Notes: generated from the letters alone by a model not told the origin. A DNA stretch of 64,000 nucleotides from Tritrichomonas musculus (GCA_039105265.1 JAPFFF010000023.1:1240001-1304000), one strand, 5' to 3'. Counted from the stretch's first letter, positions 1 through 10,883 are shown. Made by a program: numbers and translations.

Positions 1-354
1 ACCAAACATATGAATTTGCTTATAAAAAACAAATTCATATTTATCTTGATTAATAATCAGTTATTTTTAATAATATATTTTAATATATTTATTATTTCTA
101 ATTTAACATTTAATTAAGTATTTATAAAATATTTATATTGGATAATTTCGCAAGATATTAATACTCCTATTTTCCAGATTTCATTATTTATAAATATCTC
201 ATAATATTGTTTATCTCTAAGGGATAACTATTTAAAATTTATTATAAATTTCAATAATTATTATGATTCTAGAATATTATTGAAAACGGCTCGCCAAGAG
301 ACATTTTAAAACTCTCCCATTCAAAATAAAGTAATTACTTTATTTTCTCTCAAT
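1..354. other. AT-rich intergenic DNA
   Basis: No open frame of useful length and no RNA gene seen. The last 18 bases (337-354) are the left copy of the direct repeat that flanks the foldback element that follows. Confidence 0.7.
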
Positions 355-743
355 GTTGTACTAGATATTCCAACATTTTGTTCTCAAAAAGTTATGTTTT
401 GTTCTCAAAAAGTTATATTTTGTTCTCAAAAAGTTAGAATTTTTAATAAAAGACATAGAAAATATTGAATAAATCATAATTTTTTTTATTCAAAATTATT
501 TGGGTTACATATTTTTACCGAGTCTTACCCCAAATCGCGGGGTCTCGACTCCTCCTAACGACTCCTCCCTCTGGTCGTCGTCGTTAGTCGTCGCTCGACG
601 CCCGCTAGGGGTATGTAGACTGCGGAAAAAATATGTAAAAATAAAATAATTTGAATAAAAAAAGAGTGATTTATTCAATATTTTCTATGACCTTTAATAA
701 AATTCACTTTTTGAGAACAAAATGTTGGAATATCTAGTATAAC
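355..743. mobile_element. Foldback (MITE-like) element with GC-rich tip, copy 1
   Basis: The two halves are inverted copies: the left end GTTGTACTAGATATTCCAAC matches the complement of the right end with one mismatch, and the match continues inward through TTGTTCTCAAAAAGT and a TAGAAAATATTGAATAAATC block. The centre (about 526-612) is GC-rich in otherwise AT-rich DNA. An 18-base direct repeat, ACTTTATTTTCTCTCAAT, lies at 337-354 and again at 744-761, which looks like a target duplication but is long for a DNA transposon. The left arm alone carries three copies of a 19-20 base unit containing TTGTTCTCAAAAAGTTA (about 379-435). No coding capacity. The inner GC-rich core is shared with the element at 41960-42290. 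Confidence 0.75.
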
Positions 744-761
744 ACTTTATTTTCTCTCAAT

Positions 762-1368
762 TGCATTCAATTTTTTTAAAAAAAATAAAAATTCAAGAAA
801 AATGATATTTCTAATTAAGATATTTTCTTGACAATTTCAAAAATCAATTATTTTATGGTATTGAATATAATAATTTGTGTTTTGTGGAATTTTAAGCCAT
901 TCGGTCGAAATCTTATTATTAACATATTTTACTCAAAATCTTTTACATTTTGAATTTGATGATATACTAATATGTATATTTATTTAAAAAATATATTTTC
1001 ACAGGAAAACTAGAATTAAATATGAAAACTACTGATAAAATTGCATTTTAAGTTTTTGAAAATCACACAGAAAAAATGGCCCTATCTTTTATGCTAGAAC
1101 TATTCTAAAATAATAATTATATAATTTAATGCTTATAAAAAACTTTGTAAAAACTTTTTAGGAATGAATTTTAAGATATATTTAAAAAAAAATTTGACCA
1201 TTTTTTTTTTTGAAAATTTGATAGTTTATACAAATATTTCTATAAGTGCAATCAAAATTATTCTTATAAGCATTCAATATCGTTCAAAAATATATATATA
1301 TTAAAAATGATATTTTTATTATATTTTTCTTGGAAATGATTATAAAATTTTTTATTGTCTGGTATATT
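762..1368. other. AT-rich DNA without a gene
   Basis: Long A and T runs, no supported gene, no RNA gene and no clear repeat seen. Confidence 0.6.
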
Positions 1369-1497
1369 CACTCAAAAATGTGTGAACACAAAATATTAAA
1401 AAAAAAAGTTGTGTTTGTGTTTGATCGTTCTAACACAAACAAACTCAGTCAAAAAAAAAAAAAACAAACACAAACAGACTTTGTGAATATTTGAATG
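1369..1497. repeat. Short MITE-like repeat with AACACAAAC words
   Basis: Begins CACTCAAAAATGTGTGAACA and ends with an imperfect complement of that (TTTGTGAATATTTGAATG). Inside are several copies of AACACAAAC or its complement. The CACTCAAAAAT...GAACACA end recurs in the opposite orientation near 5650-5674. No target duplication was identified, so the boundaries are approximate. Confidence 0.4.
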
Positions 1498-1574
1498 AAA
1501 CACAAACAAACATATATAATTTTTGACTAAAAAAGTTGCTTCCAATATTGAATAATATAATTCTATGAGTTTTT

Positions 1575-1603
1575 TTCAATGAGTTCTTTCAAAATTGAAT
1601 AAA
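1575..1603 (+). promoter_or_regulatory. Candidate core promoter shared with the gene at 40192
   Basis: A 29-base stretch beginning TTCAATGAGT and ending AAATTGAATAAA sits 7 bases before the ATG at 1610. A stretch of almost the same sequence lies at 40132-40161, upstream of another single-exon gene with no visible protein similarity. Shared upstream sequence between otherwise unrelated genes suggests a promoter or initiator, but only two copies were seen and the transcription start is unknown. Confidence 0.35.
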
Positions 1604-1609
1604 GTAATA

Positions 1610-2374
1610 ATGGCTTGGCTCGATTTATCAATTATCACACATCAAGAAATCTCGCAAGAAGAAGCAAATATGCTTAATCCAATTCAAATAAAATTTAATA
1701 ATGGTTATGTAAAAAAAACAAAAAAAAATACAAATCAAATTGAAATCAAAATCGAAGATGTTGACACGACATCATTAACAATTTCAGGACAAAATTTACA
1801 TTCAATTAGGGAATGGTATAGTTTCATTAAAAATTCATGCAATCTCGATAAGCAATATTTATTATTTGGAAGAAGCTCAATTCATAACATCGGTAGTGGT
1901 TTTGTTTCGGATCATTTACATTTCGCATCTTTTTTAGTGATGGGAATCTACGAATTTCTACTAATATCGGTGAATGAATATCAACTTAATAGAATGGTCA
2001 CTGGTAAAGCAATGCTGCCAGCTGACCTCGCTACAATTATGAAAACTACAAATGGTAACGTCACATCAGTTGATGAGATATTAACTCAGCACCAATCCCA
2101 AAGAGAAAATAATTTTGTCCAAATGGTTGCCAGAGCTAACGAACTTCCAGCAAGAACAGTTAACCAAGTGCAAGTTCAAGAAAACATAGATCCATTAACG
2201 AATATAACTGTCTGGAGAAGATATTCCCCATTGCTATATTCTGTTAACAACATATGTTTTTCCATTGATGAGCACTTTAATAATCTTGGGAGAACAGTTC
2301 CTTTAAATGAAGATATCGTAAGAGAAGTTTGTACAGAAATTTTGACAAAGCATAAAGAAGATGATCAAACTTAA
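1610..2374 (+). CDS. Unrecognised host-like protein, 254 aa
   Basis: I do not recognise this protein. It reads from the first ATG (MAWLDLSIITHQEISQEEAN) without a break. It has no signal peptide and no clear membrane span; a moderately hydrophobic stretch around residues 95-115 (HFASFLVMGIYEFLLISVN) looks like a buried helix rather than a membrane anchor. The middle is Gln/Asn-rich and the C-terminus is polar and acidic. A 29-base motif just upstream is shared with the gene at 40192. It stands alone between repeats, so context gives no hint of function. The codon use and continuous frame support a real gene; an accessory or element-borne gene is also possible. Confidence 0.6.
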   Translation: MAWLDLSIITHQEISQEEANMLNPIQIKFNNGYVKKTKKNTNQIEIKIEDVDTTSLTISGQNLHSIREWYSFIKNSCNLDKQYLLFGRSSIHNIGSGFVSDHLHFASFLVMGIYEFLLISVNEYQLNRMVTGKAMLPADLATIMKTTNGNVTSVDEILTQHQSQRENNFVQMVARANELPARTVNQVQVQENIDPLTNITVWRRYSPLLYSVNNICFSIDEHFNNLGRTVPLNEDIVREVCTEILTKHKEDDQT

Positions 2375-2875
2375 ATAAACAATTTCTTAATTATTTTATT
2401 TTATTTATTTAATATACATATATATTATCATTTTGTTTAAACTTATATTTAAAAATATAAAAAATTCATATGGAAAAATGTATTTTTTCTTATTATTTTT
2501 TTTTTCTGAGTAATATCTTAAAAAATGATGATAATAAACAATTAATAATAGCTGTATTTAAAAATAAAAGTTACATAAAAAATAATTCTAAAAAAGTTAA
2601 AATTTATTTTCTTTTTTTAATTGAGATATTAGTTTTCATTATCATAATTTATTAATCAATCAAAATTGACTTTTTCTATGAATTGTCTCAATTATAAAAT
2701 AAAAATCAATTGAAAATTTCCATAGTTTTTTTCTAAAAAGTGATTTTATTAAAAAAACAGCAAGCATAAATATAATATATATAAATATTTAATAATTCTT
2801 AAATTTTAAAATTCTGATAAAAAATGAGAGCATAAAAATTTGAGAAGAGAAAAAAAAAATCTTAAATATTTTTAT
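2375..2875. other. AT-rich DNA without a gene
   Basis: Only low-complexity open frames rich in Lys, Asn, Ile and Phe; nothing that looks like a real protein. It forms the 3' flank of the transposase gene on the minus strand. Confidence 0.6.
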
Positions 2876-3694
2876 TTATAGTAATCCTGCCCTAGCAAAA
2901 ATTATTCTATAATTGCAAGTTTTACTTGCCATTATTATAGATTGCTCAATTAATTTTACATACTCGTCTTTGCTCAAATTTGTGTCACTCTCCAGAAATC
3001 TTTGGCCAAGTAGCCATTCAAAATTATTGTGAACAATTGAGAAGAATTCTTCAATTGGGTTGGTGAAACAACCCAATGCAGCGGTTCTTGTAATAAAGCA
3101 GTTATTACTATTTAAATAATTTTGAGTGATTTCTGTAACACCGTGAAAAGATGCATTGTCGCATAAAAAATATTTTTTTTCGTCATTATGTGGAAATTGA
3201 TCATTTAATTTCCATAAAAAGGTATTAAAAATTTCTGAATCAATAGGTTTTTCTGAGATATAATATAAAACTACATTTGAGTTTGATATTGCACATATCA
3301 GATAAAAAGGGGAGATATTATGCAATTGATCAGTTGAATTTACCATGGTTGCGGTTCCCCGCCCTTTGAAACTTTTGTGCACTCTCAAATCTTTGCAACG
3401 GTATTTTTTGGGTGCAAACGGTTTCTCATCGACACATATAGTATTATTAAAGTTCACACCATTTATTGCTCTTGAAACAATCATTTCAACAAAATCGTTA
3501 AAACGCACATAGTACCCTCCTGTTTTAATATTTTGAACTTTTGACACATTATTTGATAGGACACGAAAATGATTATATGAAATCTGACAGTTTGTTTCTT
3601 TTTGAAAATGCTGACAAAGCTGTTTCAATGAAACAGCTCTTTTTGCTGACTGCTTATACCATTCATCAACTTTAGACGTCAAAGATTTCTTCAT
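2876..3694 (-). CDS. IS630/Tc1-mariner superfamily DDE transposase, 272 aa
   Basis: A DDE transposase that would cut and rejoin the ends of its own element. The catalytic triad is visible: D89 in ICVDEKPF, D179 in FLCDNASFHG and E215 in NPIEEFFS, with about 35 residues between the second Asp and the Glu, as in the IS630/Tc1 group. The N-terminal 60 residues are helical and polar (VSLKQLCQHF...) and would be the DNA-binding part, shorter than the double helix-turn-helix of full mariners. The frame is open from ATG to stop. I could not find matching terminal inverted repeats directly around it, so the element it belonged to is undefined or has lost its ends; the inverted-repeat element at 4093-5347 lies nearby but there is no proof of a link. 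Confidence 0.85.
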   Translation of the reverse strand: MKKSLTSKVDEWYKQSAKRAVSLKQLCQHFQKETNCQISYNHFRVLSNNVSKVQNIKTGGYYVRFNDFVEMIVSRAINGVNFNNTICVDEKPFAPKKYRCKDLRVHKSFKGRGTATMVNSTDQLHNISPFYLICAISNSNVVLYYISEKPIDSEIFNTFLWKLNDQFPHNDEKKYFLCDNASFHGVTEITQNYLNSNNCFITRTAALGCFTNPIEEFFSIVHNNFEWLLGQRFLESDTNLSKDEYVKLIEQSIIMASKTCNYRIIFARAGLL

Positions 3695-4092
3695 ATATAA
3701 GTAAAAGCAATATGAATTAAAATGTATTTTACGTATATTTCTTTTTTAAGCTTATAAAATATAAATTAAAATGTATTTTTACAATTTTTATTAAATATAT
3801 TTACATATAAAAGCATTTTGAAAATTTATTATTTGTTAAATTTTGTTATATTTTTAAAACAAATTTAAAAATATTTGAGGAACCAAGTTTAATTGAAATA
3901 AACGGGTACTAAGGCTAATTATATATAGAAAAAATCATAATAATTTTTTTTTTCAATATGATTTTTGCATTGAGATAAAATACATTTATTTGGATGATTT
4001 TATTAATAATATTTGATATAAACAGGAAAATAAAATAATAAATCAAAATTAAAAATTTATATGAAGCAAACACAAAAGTTATTTATTATTTA
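3695..4092. other. AT-rich DNA between transposase and TIR element
   Basis: No gene seen. Contains the upstream side of the minus-strand transposase; no conserved promoter recognised. Confidence 0.55.
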
Positions 4093-5347
4093 AAGACCGC
4101 CGATAAATCTGTCAACCACCGAAAAACCTGTCAACGACGATAAAAGCTTTATTTTTTCATTAAGTTAAAGAGATTTAAAATAGTTATAAAAATATTTATT
4201 ATTTATATATCATGTTTAATCAAATAAAGTTTTAAATTTAAAGAAATATTCTTTAAATTTCAAGATAAAAATAGATTATTTCCTGTAATATTTTAAAAAC
4301 AAATATATTTAAGAATATCTTGATAAATAACAGTTAAAAAGATAATTAAAAGTTATTTATTATTTAAAAATAATATTAAATAAAATAATTAGGTATGAGA
4401 AGGTTTAAATATAATTTGTTACTGAAATTATATGAATACTGTTCAAAATGAAATCCAATAGATCCTTCATATCTTGATTTTCCTTGAATGATGATTAATA
4501 GAAAGGAAAGTTTAAAAGAAATAAAAACATTTTTATTTAAATAAAAGACAATTATATAAGGAATTTGTTTATTGAATTAAAAAAATAACAAACTAATCAT
4601 AAACGAAGTATTTTTGTGAGCAGACTAAAAGAAAACAATTGCATTTATGCGCTATTGTGTAAATCGTTGCCTTTTAAAACGTTTCCATATGTAAATTGAA
4701 AATTATTCTTGTAGGAGAACAAAAAATAAGGCACTTTACGAACAAAAGGGGTGCAATTTATGCGAAGTTTGTCAATGATTAGCCAAATTGAAAAGAAATG
4801 GAAGATTAAAAATTTGGAATTAAGATAAACCTGAGAAAATTCGTAGTTGTTGATCATCTGAATGGAAGCTCATCGTCATAGGCTTAAGAACTGCTCAAAA
4901 TTAAGCCTAGATTCCAAGAAATATACGACTCCAATTATAAAAAAAAAATAATGGGACCACATCACTCTCACAAAAAGTTGAAATCATATAACTTTTTATT
5001 TATAAAAGATTTGTTTTTCATTTTTTGTGGAATAGAATTAATAAAAAAAATTAAAAAAAATATATCTGATATTATCTTTTAGTATTTTAATTAAATAAAC
5101 AAAATAAATGATATTTATTATAATTATTTTTTAGAAGCAAACGTGTCAACAAGATTTAGAAATATGCGAAATAATTATTTGTAAAAAATATTATCAAATG
5201 AAAATGCATATACAATAAAGTGCATCATTAGTATATTTATATATGTAAATATGGACCTTTGATTTCAATTATTTAATCCACTTTTCATATAAAATTATTT
5301 TGTCGTTGACAGGTTTTTCTGTCGTTGACAGATTTATCGGAGGTCTT
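4093..5347. mobile_element. Tc1-like non-autonomous element with long terminal inverted repeats
   Basis: The ends begin AAGACC and end GGTCTT and are flanked by TA on both sides (4091-4092 and 5348-5349), the target duplication expected of Tc1/mariner/IS630 elements. The inverted repeats are about 50 bases and match at most positions. Each contains two direct copies of a CTGTCAAC-type word about 20 bases apart (for example TCTGTCAACCACCGAAAAAC then CTGTCAACGACG), which would suit a transposase with paired binding sites. The interior is AT-rich with no convincing transposase frame; the small minus-strand frame at 4645-4857 looks accidental. Probably mobilised in trans, or a decayed copy. Confidence 0.85.
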
Positions 5348-6047
5348 TAGTAATAAACACAAAACATGAAAAAAAAGTTGTTCAAAAAAAAAAAATATAA
5401 AGGATTTTTTTTATGTGATAAATTACCAAAGAAAAAAACCATTTAAATATTAATTATATTTGATTTTTATTAGATTAATCGAATAATTTTTTTAAAAGAA
5501 CAAAAGTTTTTTTATTATAATTTGAGATCAAATAATTTAATGTGATATTAATATTTTTCTGTGTTCAGTGTTGTATCAAGATGGCCAAAGGACGGTGATT
5601 ACAAAAATACCTTGAACACAGAGCAAACACAACGAAACACGATTTTGTGTTCTGTGTTCAGATATTTTTGAGTGATTTAATAAAAGTATTTTTAATTCTA
5701 GTTTTCATGAAATTAAATAAATTGAATATCATCATATGTTAATTACTTTTAAATAAATGCTGAATTTGTCACATATTTATGGTATATACATAATGTTAGA
5801 ATGCCTTTTTAAAAAGCTTTTTAATCAAACTTGAAAATCACCAATATTAATTACATTTAAATTTTGGCCTCTATTATTTGAAGTAAAACTCATAAATAAG
5901 AACTTATGAAAACATTCATGGTTCCCCTATTATAAAACTGTTGATTGGAAAGAACAAATCTCAAAATCATCATCTCTATCAGGTAGTAATATAATTGCTT
6001 GATATATAAATTTATCAGATGACAAAACAAAGAAAAATAGAATAAAA
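5348..6047. other. AT-rich DNA with a GTGTTC-rich repeat
   Basis: About 5551-5674 contains several GTGTTC/GAACAC words and ends GTGTTCAGATATTTTTGAGTG, the complement of the start of the repeat at 1369. The rest is AT-rich with nothing recognised. Confidence 0.45.
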
Positions 6048-6299
6048 ATGAAGTGTAGAAAGAAGGATAGACTAGATAATATCAAGAAACTTCATCAAAT
6101 TTCAAAAATGACAGAAGAAGAATTAAATTCTTTACAAATTGAAGATGATTTTATATTTATTATTAAAAATAATAATCCAATTGATGCTCATTTTAAGGAA
6201 GATAACATAAATGATGAAGATTTTCCAGATTATTTGAAAAAAATTTTAAAATGGGACAGATTAATATTGAAAAATGGATCAAAAAACACAAATAATTAA
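6048..6299 (+). CDS. Small charged hypothetical protein, 83 aa
   Basis: An ATG-started frame rich in Lys, Asp, Glu and Asn (MKCRKKDRLDNIKKLHQISK...), with no recognisable domain, signal peptide or membrane segment. It is isolated in AT-rich DNA. The amino-acid mix is less skewed than in the obviously random frames nearby, which is the only support for it. It may be a small gene, a gene fragment, or chance. Confidence 0.3.
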   Translation: MKCRKKDRLDNIKKLHQISKMTEEELNSLQIEDDFIFIIKNNNPIDAHFKEDNINDEDFPDYLKKILKWDRLILKNGSKNTNN

Positions 6300-7230
6300 T
6301 TTAAATAAATTTAATATTACAATTATCTTTAATATCAATAAAAACTTAATTCATAATAAATTGAATGGTTTACATCAATTTCATTGAATATTATAAAATA
6401 CAATATTTTGTCTCCTACCGAATAAATATTTATAAAAATAATGTATAACATATGATATTAAGTGAGGATATATATATATATATATAGGAATCAGGCATTT
6501 TAATCATATTTCCAAGTTCTCGCACCTCTGAAAAAAATTGTTTTATTTTATATAAATAATTATTAAATATTAATATTATATTTATTAGTTAAATATACGA
6601 TAATTATGAATTAAAAATATTTTTTTATTAAGATATTTATATAATATATATTAAATTATTATGCTTGAATTTAATAAATGAATGGAGAAAAATAATCTTT
6701 CGGATAAATGATCATCATAATTTTTCTTGGCACTCTAAGAATTTAATCTAGTTGATTAGCAAAACAATTGTTTACACATTGTTTAAAAAGTTGGAATGAT
6801 TTTAAAACGATTTACTTTAATAATCCTTCATGAACAAACAGTAATATTTGTTTTTCTTTTTTTTCAATGCGTCATTTAAGACCCTAACTCAACTCTTTAA
6901 AAAATAATAGTTAAACATCATAAAATCATATTATACAACTTTAAAGCTTATCAGTCAAAGCGATAATAAATTTTGTCAAAATTATTATAAAAAAAATAAA
7001 AATTTCTTGTTTTTCCGTATAAAGAACATCAATCAGTGAAATAAATGGTTGATGTATTTCATATGAGCATGTATTTATTAAGTATCATAATTAAAACAAT
7101 TGAAAATAAATAGGCATTTTGAAAAATTAAAAAACAATAAACATTTATAAAAAACGAACGCTTATTTTTTACACATTTCTGGAAAAACTTATATTTTTTG
7201 CGCATTTCTGGAAATACGTTATATAACGTA
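6300..7230. other. AT-rich DNA without a gene
   Basis: Includes a short TA microsatellite near 6470-6487. No supported gene or RNA. Confidence 0.55.
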
Positions 7231-7320
7231 AAAAAATATGTAAAAATATAAAAAGATTTAATTTTATTTAGCATTTTTATTTGATTATTTTTCTGAAGAA
7301 ATTCCACTTTTTGAAGGATC
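7231..7320 (+). repeat. Solo arm of the foldback element family
   Basis: Closely resembles the right arm of the foldback element at 41960-42290: both read through AAAAAGATT, TTTTTATTTGATTATTTTT and CCACTTTTTGAAGG in the same order. No opposite arm or GC-rich tip is present here, so this is a single-arm remnant, possibly truncated when the neighbouring Polinton DNA arrived. Confidence 0.55.
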
Positions 7321-7416
7321 ATTCAATTGTACAACTATTTTAGAATCGATCCTTGAATTACATCTTTTACTCATATTTGCATGCACTTATTATTTAATTT
7401 TTTTTCAATATTTAAA

Positions 7417-8675
7417 ATGACATACTTAAACGCTCAAAAGAAAAATTTAGGAAATGATGAAGGAGGTATTCTCTCATTCTTTCAAAATAAATTAAGACAC
7501 TTAATTCAACGTAACGGTGGTGATAATTCATTTTCATGGATTATGGTAGAATTCAAAGATAAAGATGCTCCCCTTCCAGTAGGTACCAAAACACGTATAA
7601 AACTCACTCATTCGGGACATACTATTTCACAAATTGAAAAAAAATTTACAACAATACTTTTAGATTTTCAATTAAAACTTTCTGATAAAATTGATGTTTC
7701 AGCAGATACAAAGGTATTAATGAAAATATTTGTTGGTTTCAAAAATGCTGTTGAATTTTATGAAGATTGTAGATTTTAATTTTATGAAGATTTTGGGTTA
7801 ATGGAAAACTTTTAGATACATACTGACACGATGAACTTCAACGTGAATCATTCGCTTATAATTCAATGGTGCAAATTCAGAACCTGCTGATGGATCATTA
7901 AAAGTTACTGTTGGTTCAGATGCAAACTTGCAATGTTTTAGGTGGTACAATTCAATTAGGTCGTTCAAATCTTGCAGGATTTGGACTCAAACTTGGTGTA
8001 TATCAAGGACTCGTTCGTGAATTACAAACTGCATTATTAGTTCTATCACAAGAATTAACACGTGAAATATTTGAAGGTACTGCAAAAGTTAATGGTTTAG
8101 AAATTTCAAAATCAATTCCTCTTAGAAATGCAACAAATATAACAATGATGTTCCCTAAATGTCCATCAGATATTACATGCTTTGATAATGTCATGTATCA
8201 AAACGTTCAATTAGTCGTTAATAAAAGAACATATCCAGATACTGAATTTTCAAACACTTGCTCTGCCAGATTTTACCAGCATCAATTAATAGCTAATGAA
8301 TTAGATGGAGCACTTGAAGCTACACAAGAATTTGAGGATTCATTCACTCAACCCCTTAATGATCCAGTAACTGGTAAACGTTACTCAAACTGCAGAAGTG
8401 ATGGATCAAGTTTTGGTATTAACTTCCAACTTGAACGTTCAATTGCTGGTTATGTATTTGATGGAATCGATACTGGCTCTAATTCTGTTACAGTTACATT
8501 CCGTGGTCAACCAATGTATAGAGGAATTGATGACACTTATTATATTCCTGATCCAGAATATCCAGATCAACACCCACCTGCTCCAGAAGCTTGGATATGT
8601 AGCGATACATACTTTGCTTTGTCAACAAAAGGTGTTGAATATTTCCCTAAAGGTGTTCCAGTTGATTATGAATAA
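7417..8675 (+). pseudogene. Major capsid protein remnant (Polinton block A)
   Basis: The N-terminal part reads MTYLNAQKKNLGNDEGG and carries GTKTRIKLTHSGHTISQIEK, a stretch repeated almost unchanged in the capsid genes of blocks C and D. The C-terminal part has the TNITMMFPKCPSDITCFDNV-type strand and an ending like that of the block D capsid gene. By family knowledge this would be the double jelly-roll major capsid protein; that assignment rests on gene context and length, since jelly rolls cannot be read directly. The copy is broken (about two breaks) and shorter than its block D partner. Confidence 0.7.
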
Positions 8676-8759
8676 ATTAATTATTTTTCATTTCAAACAT
8701 TTTCAAAAATATTTAAATTAATTTAAAAATTATTTTTCAAATTTTTTATTTCTATAAAA

Positions 8760-9242
8760 ATGAGTGAATACATCAACATTAATAAGTTATTTGAAAAACT
8801 TCCTGAATCAGAACTTAAAGCTGTTCAAGTATATTTTGATGACTTCATAACTGATAAATTCTATAAATACAAAATGTACGTAAAGATATTATTTCTTTCA
8901 TTAGTTTATAAAGAAGAGCAAAGCCCTAACACCCAAAAAGTCATGACATATAAAGAATTTAGAGAGTTATTCCCTCAGTATGAATGGTTAACTATTCCTA
9001 AACGTACCTTCGGTGTCTTAACGTCAGGATCACAAATACGATTAATGAAAGCTTATATTAAAGCTGATAGAATAAATTATAAAACATCATTTTATCATGA
9101 ATGTATAGCAAAAGAATGTGAAAATCAAAATAAACTTAATGAATTCATTAAAAATAGGTCTGATGCTAAAGTTGAAATCGTCAACGAATTAGCTAGCAAA
9201 TGTAACATAAACGAAGATGATATAGACCCAGACATGTTTTAA
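8760..9242 (+). CDS. Unknown Polinton-associated protein, 160 aa
   Basis: An open frame (MSEYININKLFEKLPESELK...) just downstream of the capsid remnant, same strand, 84 bases away. It looks all-helical and charged, with a Tyr/Lys-rich middle and an acidic C-terminus (EDDIDPDMF). No known domain recognised. The last 28 bases of the gene and its 3' flank reappear at 10925-10952, beyond the mariner. Likely an element gene by position; function unknown. Confidence 0.5.
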   Translation: MSEYININKLFEKLPESELKAVQVYFDDFITDKFYKYKMYVKILFLSLVYKEEQSPNTQKVMTYKEFRELFPQYEWLTIPKRTFGVLTSGSQIRLMKAYIKADRINYKTSFYHECIAKECENQNKLNEFIKNRSDAKVEIVNELASKCNINEDDIDPDMF

Positions 9243-9578
9243 ATTTATAAATTTTTATCCTAATATAAATGAAGATTAATGTTACAATCATTGATTTATG
9301 TCTTAATGTGTCAATAAATAATGTCATTAGCAAAAATGCTATTTACGATCATATTTTCCACATCGTTTTCAATTTATATGATGAAATAACTAATGATAAA
9401 GAAATAAATCAAGAATGTTACTAAAAATTAATTGCAATATGCAAGGAAACATTTGAAGTTAAAGTTAATGAATACGTTGATTTAATAAATGAAGGATTAA
9501 CAGAAGATATCAAGAAAAATGATTTCAAGCTTGATTCATTCATGTCTGAAAAGGTTTATTCATTTATACCAATAATTA
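9243..9578 (+). other. Decayed coding DNA of Polinton block A
   Basis: Readable protein-like stretches on the plus strand without a usable open frame, between the 160-aa gene and the mariner. It looks like a broken small element gene. Nothing recognised. Confidence 0.4.
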
Positions 9579-9580
9579 TA

Positions 9581-10883
9581 GGGGTTAAAAAAAGTTCTGA
9601 CCCCCCTTTGTTTTTTGACAAATAATTAAGATAATTAAAATTAATTTTTATTGTTTAATATAATACTCTCCATTGTTGCTTATTACCCAGTTTAATCTTT
9701 CAATCCATTCTTGAAAGACTGATTGGAGCTCTTCGAAAGTCACTTCATTAAAAAGTGACTGTATTTCTGAGATGAGTTCTTCTGGGCTCTCTAACTTTTT
9801 TTCCTCAAGCAGTTGCTTAATTCGTCCAAAGAGCCAGAAATCACACGGGCTTAAATCTGGAGAATAAGCCGGGTGATCAACTCTTTTGAGTCTATGGTCA
9901 CTCAAAAATTCACTTGTTTTCGAACCGTTGTGAATTCTGCTGTTATCCATATGCAGAATGAACTGTTTAATTCGGATATTATGATCTCCATGATGAATGA
10001 ATTGGCAAATTTCATCAAGAATATTGGTAATGAAATATTCTTGATTGAATTTGATCCCTTTTGGAAGTGCATCAATACATATTAAACGGTCTCCACTGAA
10101 AGCAATTGTGATCATGCATTTTTTTGAACCAATTTTTTTCAGAACTCTTGGTGGAACTTTTTCAATTGATGGTGCATACATAGCATTTGTTTCATAATCA
10201 AAATAGAACCATGATTCATCTAAGGTTATTAGTGAGATGAAATTATTTTCTTGACAAGAGTACAATGTTTTCAAAAGTGCTCTTGATTTTTCAACTCGTT
10301 CGATCTTATTTTCCGGGGTGAGTTGATGAGGGACCCATCTTCTGATAAACCTTTTCAAATGAAGGACATCGGTTAAATTGAAAATAACCGTTGGAACAGA
10401 GCAACATAATCGTGATGCAATACTTTTTGCAGTTGAATAAGGTTCATCTTGCAAAATGGCTGAAATAGTATCAGATATATCCAAATTTGGCCTTCCTTCG
10501 CGTTCTAAATCATTGCATGATAAATCTCCACTTTTGAACCTGTTGACCCATCGTTGGATTGTTGACATACTAAGAGCGTCATCTTCTAATGTATCTGTTA
10601 ACTCTGTTGTAATTTTTTTGTATCCCCATCCTTTCAGGAAGAAATACTTGATAACAATTCTTTGCTCGCGATTATCCATTTTATTTTAAACGTAAAAAAT
10701 GAAAATTTTAAACGCATGATCTTTCAAAAAAGCTGTTTTTTGAGATGATGAATAATTAATTTTTAGAAGTTTTTATTTAAGAATGATCATTATCATCTAT
10801 ACTATCTAAATATAGAATAAAACCAAATTTTGGGCAAGCAGGTGTCAAAAAACAGAGGGGGGGTCAGAACTTTTTTTAACCCC
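9581..10883 (-). mobile_element. Apparently complete mariner element, 1303 bp
   Basis: Terminal inverted repeats of about 28 bases begin GGGGTTAAAAAAAGTTCTGA on both ends and differ only by a short C-run length change and one or two bases further in. TA flanks both sides (9579-9580, 10884-10885), the mariner target. A single uninterrupted transposase gene fills it on the minus strand. Size matches the usual 1.3 kb mariner. It sits inside Polinton block A, so it arrived after that block. Trichomonads are known to carry mariner (Tvmar1) copies; this one is consistent with that group, but subfamily assignment needs an alignment. Confidence 0.95.
9648..10679 (-). CDS. Mariner transposase, D,D34D type, 343 aa
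   Basis: Cuts the element out at its inverted repeats and inserts it at TA. Residues 1-115 form the paired helix-turn-helix DNA-binding region (STIQRWVNRFKSGD at about 39-52). The linker carries the mariner signature RRWVPHQLT at 113-121. The catalytic Asp residues are all present: D154 in LITLDESWF, D245 in LHMDNSRIH and D280 in YSPDLSPCDFWLFG, with exactly 34 residues between the last two, the hallmark of mariner proper. Length is normal for the family, the frame is open from the first ATG, and it starts 204 bases from the right inverted repeat. Nothing visible is missing. Confidence 0.97.
   Translation of the reverse strand: MDNREQRIVIKYFFLKGWGYKKITTELTDTLEDDALSMSTIQRWVNRFKSGDLSCNDLEREGRPNLDISDTISAILQDEPYSTAKSIASRLCCSVPTVIFNLTDVLHLKRFIRRWVPHQLTPENKIERVEKSRALLKTLYSCQENNFISLITLDESWFYFDYETNAMYAPSIEKVPPRVLKKIGSKKCMITIAFSGDRLICIDALPKGIKFNQEYFITNILDEICQFIHHGDHNIRIKQFILHMDNSRIHNGSKTSEFLSDHRLKRVDHPAYSPDLSPCDFWLFGRIKQLLEEKKLESPEELISEIQSLFNEVTFEELQSVFQEWIERLNWVISNNGEYYIKQ

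Noticed and set aside
2470-2655. 61-aa plus-strand frame
   Set aside because: Phe/Asn/Ile/Lys-rich low-complexity translation of AT-rich DNA, no support as a gene.
4645-4857. 70-aa minus-strand frame inside the TIR element
   Set aside because: No transposase motif, low information and flanked by stops in AT-rich DNA; probably chance.
7059-7322. 87-aa minus-strand frame
   Set aside because: It crosses the solo foldback arm and has the composition of random AT-rich DNA.
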